A DNA stretch of 52,408 nucleotides, from NCBI RefSeq assembly GCF_026242045.1, contig NZ_JAPJDO010000038.1:1-52408 (forward strand), given 5' to 3'. Below, one piece after another: positions 49,529 to 52,408 of the stretch (the stretch's first letter is position 1; each line of letters starts with the position of its first letter). This DNA comes from Mycobacterium pinniadriaticum. GTDB taxonomy: Bacteria > Actinomycetota > Actinomycetes > Mycobacteriales > Mycobacteriaceae. Below the pieces are notes generated by a model that ran no database searches, was not told where the DNA came from, and saw nothing but the letters and a program-made list of their open reading frames with translations. The position numbers were made by a program, and so were the translations under genes.

Positions 49529-49669
49529 CAGGGGAAACCGGCACTGGGACGGCGGTCGTCGGCCGGTCAGAACCCGACAACGGATCGTCGTTGCCAGGTA
49601 CTTCGCACCTTAGCGCGATAGTCTCCTAACGGCCCCAGTTCTACCCCGGGTAATTGCTAGGAGCCAACG
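49529..49669. promoter_or_regulatory. Shared promoter region of ppk2 and the proton ATPase
   Basis: This 141-nt gap between divergent genes contains no recognised gene or clear operator. GCTAGGAGCC at 49657-49666 provides a ribosome site for the ATPase ATG 49670. Both promoters must lie here or within the gene starts. Confidence 0.4.
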
Positions 49670-52246
49670 ATGGCGGTCAAAGGAGCTGTGGCTCAACCGA
49701 AGAGCGGTGGTCCGCTGGACGACCTGGAGAAGGCGCCGCTGGGCGATGTCCTGAGCCGGCTCGGCGTAGCACCAGATACCGGCTTGGCCTCGGGCGAGGC
49801 AAAGCTGCGCCTCGACAAATACGGCCCCAACATCATCGCCGAACAGCAACAGAGCCTGCTGCGCAAGGTGCTCGGCTACTTCAACGGCCCCATCGCTTAC
49901 ATGATCGAGGCGGCGGCGTTGGTGTCGGCGATCTTGGGTCATTGGGACGATTTCGCGATCATCGCCGCGCTGTTGGCGTTCAACGCGGGGCTCGGGTTCT
50001 GGCAAGACAGCAAGGCCGCCAATGCGTTGGCCGCCCTGAAGAAGGGGCTGGCTCCGGACGCGTCGGCGCTGCGCGACGGGGCGTGGCAGACCGTCGATGC
50101 CGCGACGCTGGTGCCCGGTGACATCGTCAAGGTGCGGCTCGGTGACATCGTGCCGGCCGACCTGCGCCTGCTGGGTGACGGCTTCGCCTCGATCGACCAG
50201 GCGGCACTGACCGGCGAGTCGGTGCCCGTGGGCAAGAAGGCCGGTGATCCGGCCTACTCGGGCAGCACCGTCAAACAGGGTGAGATGACCGGGGTGGTGG
50301 TCGCCACCGGCGCGAACACGTTCTTCGGCCGGACCGCCCAACTGGTGGCCGGGGCCGGCTCGGTCAGCCACGCCCAACGGGCGATGTTCCAGATCGGCAA
50401 CTTCCTGATCGTGGTCGCGGTGGTGCTGGCCGTCCTGCTCGTCGCGGTCGAGGCGTGGCGGGAAATCGCATCCGACACCTGGCGGTGGAATGACGCGCTG
50501 GGAATCCTGCAGTTCGTCCTGATATTGCTCGTGGCGTCGATCCCCGTCGCGATGCCCGCGGTCTTCTCGGTGACCATGGCTCTCGGTGCGCTCGCCCTCT
50601 CGAAAGAGCAGGCGATCGTGTCCCGGCTGGAGTCCATCGAGGAGATGGCGGGGGTCGACATCCTGTGCACCGACAAGACCGGCACGCTGACGAAGAACGC
50701 GCTCAAGCTGGGCGATCCGATCCTGTTGGCGGCTACCGAGGCCCAGGACGTGATCCTTGCCGGCGCGCTGGCCTCACGGGCCGAGGATCGCGACGCGATC
50801 GATACCGCGGTGATCAACGGTCTGACCGACCGCGCGGCCATCAACGCGTTCACCGTCGTGAAGTACACGCCATTCGACCCGGTCACCAAACGCACCGAAG
50901 CGACGGTCACCGACGCCTCGGGCGCGACGATCATGGTCGCCAAAGGGGCTCCGCAGGCCATCGTCGAACTGGCCGGTGCCGATCCGGACACGGCGACCAC
51001 GGTCACCGAAACCGTTGCGCAACTGGCCGCGAAGGGCAACCGCGCACTGGCGGTCGCGCGGTCCACCGATGGCGGCGCCAGCTGGGCGGTGCTCGGGATC
51101 CTGCCCATGTTCGACCCGCCACGCGACGACACCAAGGCCACCATCGACGCGGTCGTCGGCAAAGGGGTCGCGGTCAAGATGATCACCGGCGATGACACCG
51201 CCATCGCCGTCGAAACAGCCCGCCAGCTGGGCATGGGCACCAACATCATGACGGCGGCAGATGTGTTCCCGAAGAACATGGATCCCGACAACGTGCCAGA
51301 GCCGATCGCCGAGGCGATCGTTGCGGCCGACGGGTTCGCCCGCGTTTTCCCCGAGCACAAATACGCGATCGTCAAGGCGCTGCAGAAGCGGGGCCACCTG
51401 GTGGCGATGACCGGCGACGGGGTCAACGACGCGCCAGCGCTCAAGCAGGCCGACTGCGGCACCGCGGTATCGGGGGCCACGGACGCCGCGCGGGGTGCCG
51501 CCGATCTGATCCTCACCGCGCCGGGACTGTCGGTCATCGACACCGCCATCGATGAAGCCCGCCGAATCTTCGGCCGGATCACCAGTTACACCCTCTACCG
51601 GGTGGCGCTGACCATCGACATCATGTTCCTGGTGGTGCTGGCCAGCATCATCCTGGGTTTTCCACCGCTGACCGCAGTGATGATCGTGATCATTTCCCTG
51701 CTCGACGACGTACCGATCATGACCATCGCCTACGACAACACCGCGGTCAGCGCTACGCCCATCCGGTGGAAGATGCCGCAGATACTCGGTACGTCGACGG
51801 CGCTGGGTTTCTTCGCCGTCGTCCAGTCGCTGGGGATGTTGTTCCTGGCGTACTGGCATCTGCGGCACGGCTCGTTCGGGGTCACCGAGCACGGCCATCT
51901 GCAGACCGTGATGTTCCTGCAGCTGGTCAACGGCGGCCACCTGTTGATGCTGGTCACCCGGGCCGAGAGCTGGTTCTTCCGGCCGCCGTTCCCGGCCCTG
52001 CCATTGGCGACCGCGATCGTCGGTACCCAACTGGTCGCGGTCCTGATGAGCGCATTCGGATGGCTCGTTCCGGCCATCACGTGGCCGATGATCGGGGTGG
52101 TCCTGCTCTATAACGTGGTGTGGGTCTTCGTCATGAGCGGGGTGCGCATCACCGCTGACCGGCTGGGCAGTCACAGCACCACGGTGCGGCGCAAGCACCG
52201 GCAGCTGGTGGGCCGGGACGTGCGGGAGCTGCCTGCAGGCCGCTGA
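49670..52246 (+). CDS. Plasma-membrane proton-efflux P-type ATPase (P3A)
   Basis: This 858-residue P-type ATPase pumps protons outward, resembling fungal/plant plasma-membrane H+-ATPases. Seen: an N-terminal cytosolic segment, transmembrane M1-M2 (KVLGYFNGPIAYMIEAAALVSA), the actuator TGES (AALTGESVPVG), M4 with PVAMPAVFSVTMALGA, phosphorylated Asp335 in DKTGTLTKN, nucleotide-domain VAKGAPQAIVEL and MITGDDTAIAVETA, hinge AMTGDGVNDAPALKQAD, and a C-terminal bundle with IIISLLDDVPIMTIAYD (acidic pair typical of H+ pumps). No cation-binding signature of Ca2+ or Cu+ pumps is present. It is complete. It may use ATP made by the divergent PPK2. A hairpin follows its stop. Confidence 0.93.
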   Translation: MAVKGAVAQPKSGGPLDDLEKAPLGDVLSRLGVAPDTGLASGEAKLRLDKYGPNIIAEQQQSLLRKVLGYFNGPIAYMIEAAALVSAILGHWDDFAIIAALLAFNAGLGFWQDSKAANALAALKKGLAPDASALRDGAWQTVDAATLVPGDIVKVRLGDIVPADLRLLGDGFASIDQAALTGESVPVGKKAGDPAYSGSTVKQGEMTGVVVATGANTFFGRTAQLVAGAGSVSHAQRAMFQIGNFLIVVAVVLAVLLVAVEAWREIASDTWRWNDALGILQFVLILLVASIPVAMPAVFSVTMALGALALSKEQAIVSRLESIEEMAGVDILCTDKTGTLTKNALKLGDPILLAATEAQDVILAGALASRAEDRDAIDTAVINGLTDRAAINAFTVVKYTPFDPVTKRTEATVTDASGATIMVAKGAPQAIVELAGADPDTATTVTETVAQLAAKGNRALAVARSTDGGASWAVLGILPMFDPPRDDTKATIDAVVGKGVAVKMITGDDTAIAVETARQLGMGTNIMTAADVFPKNMDPDNVPEPIAEAIVAADGFARVFPEHKYAIVKALQKRGHLVAMTGDGVNDAPALKQADCGTAVSGATDAARGAADLILTAPGLSVIDTAIDEARRIFGRITSYTLYRVALTIDIMFLVVLASIILGFPPLTAVMIVIISLLDDVPIMTIAYDNTAVSATPIRWKMPQILGTSTALGFFAVVQSLGMLFLAYWHLRHGSFGVTEHGHLQTVMFLQLVNGGHLLMLVTRAESWFFRPPFPALPLATAIVGTQLVAVLMSAFGWLVPAITWPMIGVVLLYNVVWVFVMSGVRITADRLGSHSTTVRRKHRQLVGRDVRELPAGR

Positions 52247-52247
52247 G

Positions 52248-52304
52248 TGCGCGAGCAGACACAAAATCGCATGAATTGGGCCTCTTCGGTGCGATTCTGC
52301 GTCT
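52248..52304 (+). terminator. Imperfect hairpin after the proton ATPase gene, shared repeat motif
   Basis: CAGACACAAAATCGCA (near 52256-52271) pairs with TGCGATTCTGCGTCT (52290-52304) with two mismatches around an 18-nt loop. It begins TGCGCGAGCAGACACAAA, which matches, with one difference, the sequence at the etfA terminator (32551). Confidence 0.6.
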
Positions 52305-52314
52305 CTCTCGAAAA

Positions 52315-52327
52315 TTGGGTGACCCAA
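52315..52327. repeat. Short perfect palindrome near the right edge
   Basis: TTGGGTGACCCAA is a perfect 13-nt palindrome around a central G. It lies between the ATPase terminator and a minus-strand reading frame. It may be part of an element terminus or an operator. Confidence 0.35.
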
Positions 52328-52353
52328 GCTGGGTGAGCGGTTGCTCGCTGGTG

Positions 52354-52408
52354 CTAGGCGGCGTTGGTGCGGGGTTCGAGAGTGACTTTGTACCCCAAGG
52401 TTTCCAGT
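52354..52408 (-). CDS. 3' end of an unidentified gene (cut by window edge)
   Basis: On the minus strand 17 codons, LETLGYKVTLEPRTNAA, run from the window edge to a TAG at 52356-52354. The composition resembles transposase C-termini, and the palindromes just beyond the stop would suit an insertion-sequence end, but too little is visible to call a family. Coding is unproven. Confidence 0.3.
   Translation of the reverse strand, partial: LETLGYKVTLEPRTNAA

Noticed and set aside
1..52408. CRISPR arrays, tRNA, rRNA or prophage genes
   Set aside because: No regularly spaced repeats, tRNA cloverleaf or phage structural proteins were seen on either strand.

Overview
The window is high-GC actinobacterial chromosome, almost certainly from a fast-growing mycobacterium (Mycolicibacterium/Mycobacterium type). 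The gene order from about 8.8 kb to 48.6 kb matches, from recalled knowledge, the Mycobacterium tuberculosis block that runs from Rv3046c down to Rv3010c (DUF3349, adhC, fecB, ctaD, serB2, ABC ATPase, Nudix, echA17, two methyltransferase-fold proteins, Rv3036c-Rv3030 homologues, etfBA, two acyltransferases, iscS, mnmA, lpqA-like, MetE-like, ligA, ACT protein, gatCA, pfkA). The M. tuberculosis ESX/PPE genes between trmU/mnmA and lpqA are absent, and several genes not in that block are inserted. No rRNA, tRNA or CRISPR array was seen.

Left end (1-5395) is a pile of mobile DNA: the 5' end of an IS3-type orfA on the minus strand, an IS1634-family transposase, and a complete IS630-family element (2080-5393, flanked by TA). 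The IS630 transposase gene is split by a 2,181-nt group II intron (2632-4812) whose joined exons restore the transposase frame. The intron-encoded reverse transcriptase carries an amber codon exactly where the Tyr of its YADD catalytic motif should be. The ribozyme end (domains V and VI, bulged branch-point A) looks intact. The pile abuts a lone MlaE/YrbE permease gene that has neither a YrbE partner nor mce genes beside it.

6.4-22.5 kb: an alpha/beta hydrolase and a KimA-like transporter; DUF3349; then on the minus strand fecB, a YciI-like gene and adhC; then ctaD and serB2; a divergent MocR regulator facing a long plus-strand run (58-aa protein, YczE membrane protein, ABC ATPase, Nudix, enoyl-CoA hydratase, methyltransferase, THUMP-like protein, secreted DUF3298-type protein). 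Many of these genes overlap by 4 nt, which points to translational coupling.

22.6-32.5 kb: a GCS2-type ligase, a PQQ-propeller lipoprotein, a hexapeptide acyltransferase, an MPT63-like secreted protein, then a minus-strand three-gene cluster (methyltransferase, GH57 branching enzyme, alpha-1,4-glucosyltransferase) matching the methylglucose lipopolysaccharide/glycogen genes, and the divergent etfB-etfA pair.

32.7-52.4 kb: a coupled GNAT-like/PlsC-like acyltransferase pair, iscS-mnmA (sulfur transfer to tRNA), a sensor-domain lipoprotein, a stand-alone MetE catalytic domain, a flavin oxidoreductase, YjbR, ligA, a hypothetical protein, an ACT protein, a GT-C-like membrane protein, gatC-gatA, pfkA, then a divergent PPK2/P3A proton-ATPase pair. 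A truncated minus-strand reading frame touches the right edge. Several genes have a TANNNT hexamer 6-9 nt before the start codon, as expected of leaderless mycobacterial transcripts.
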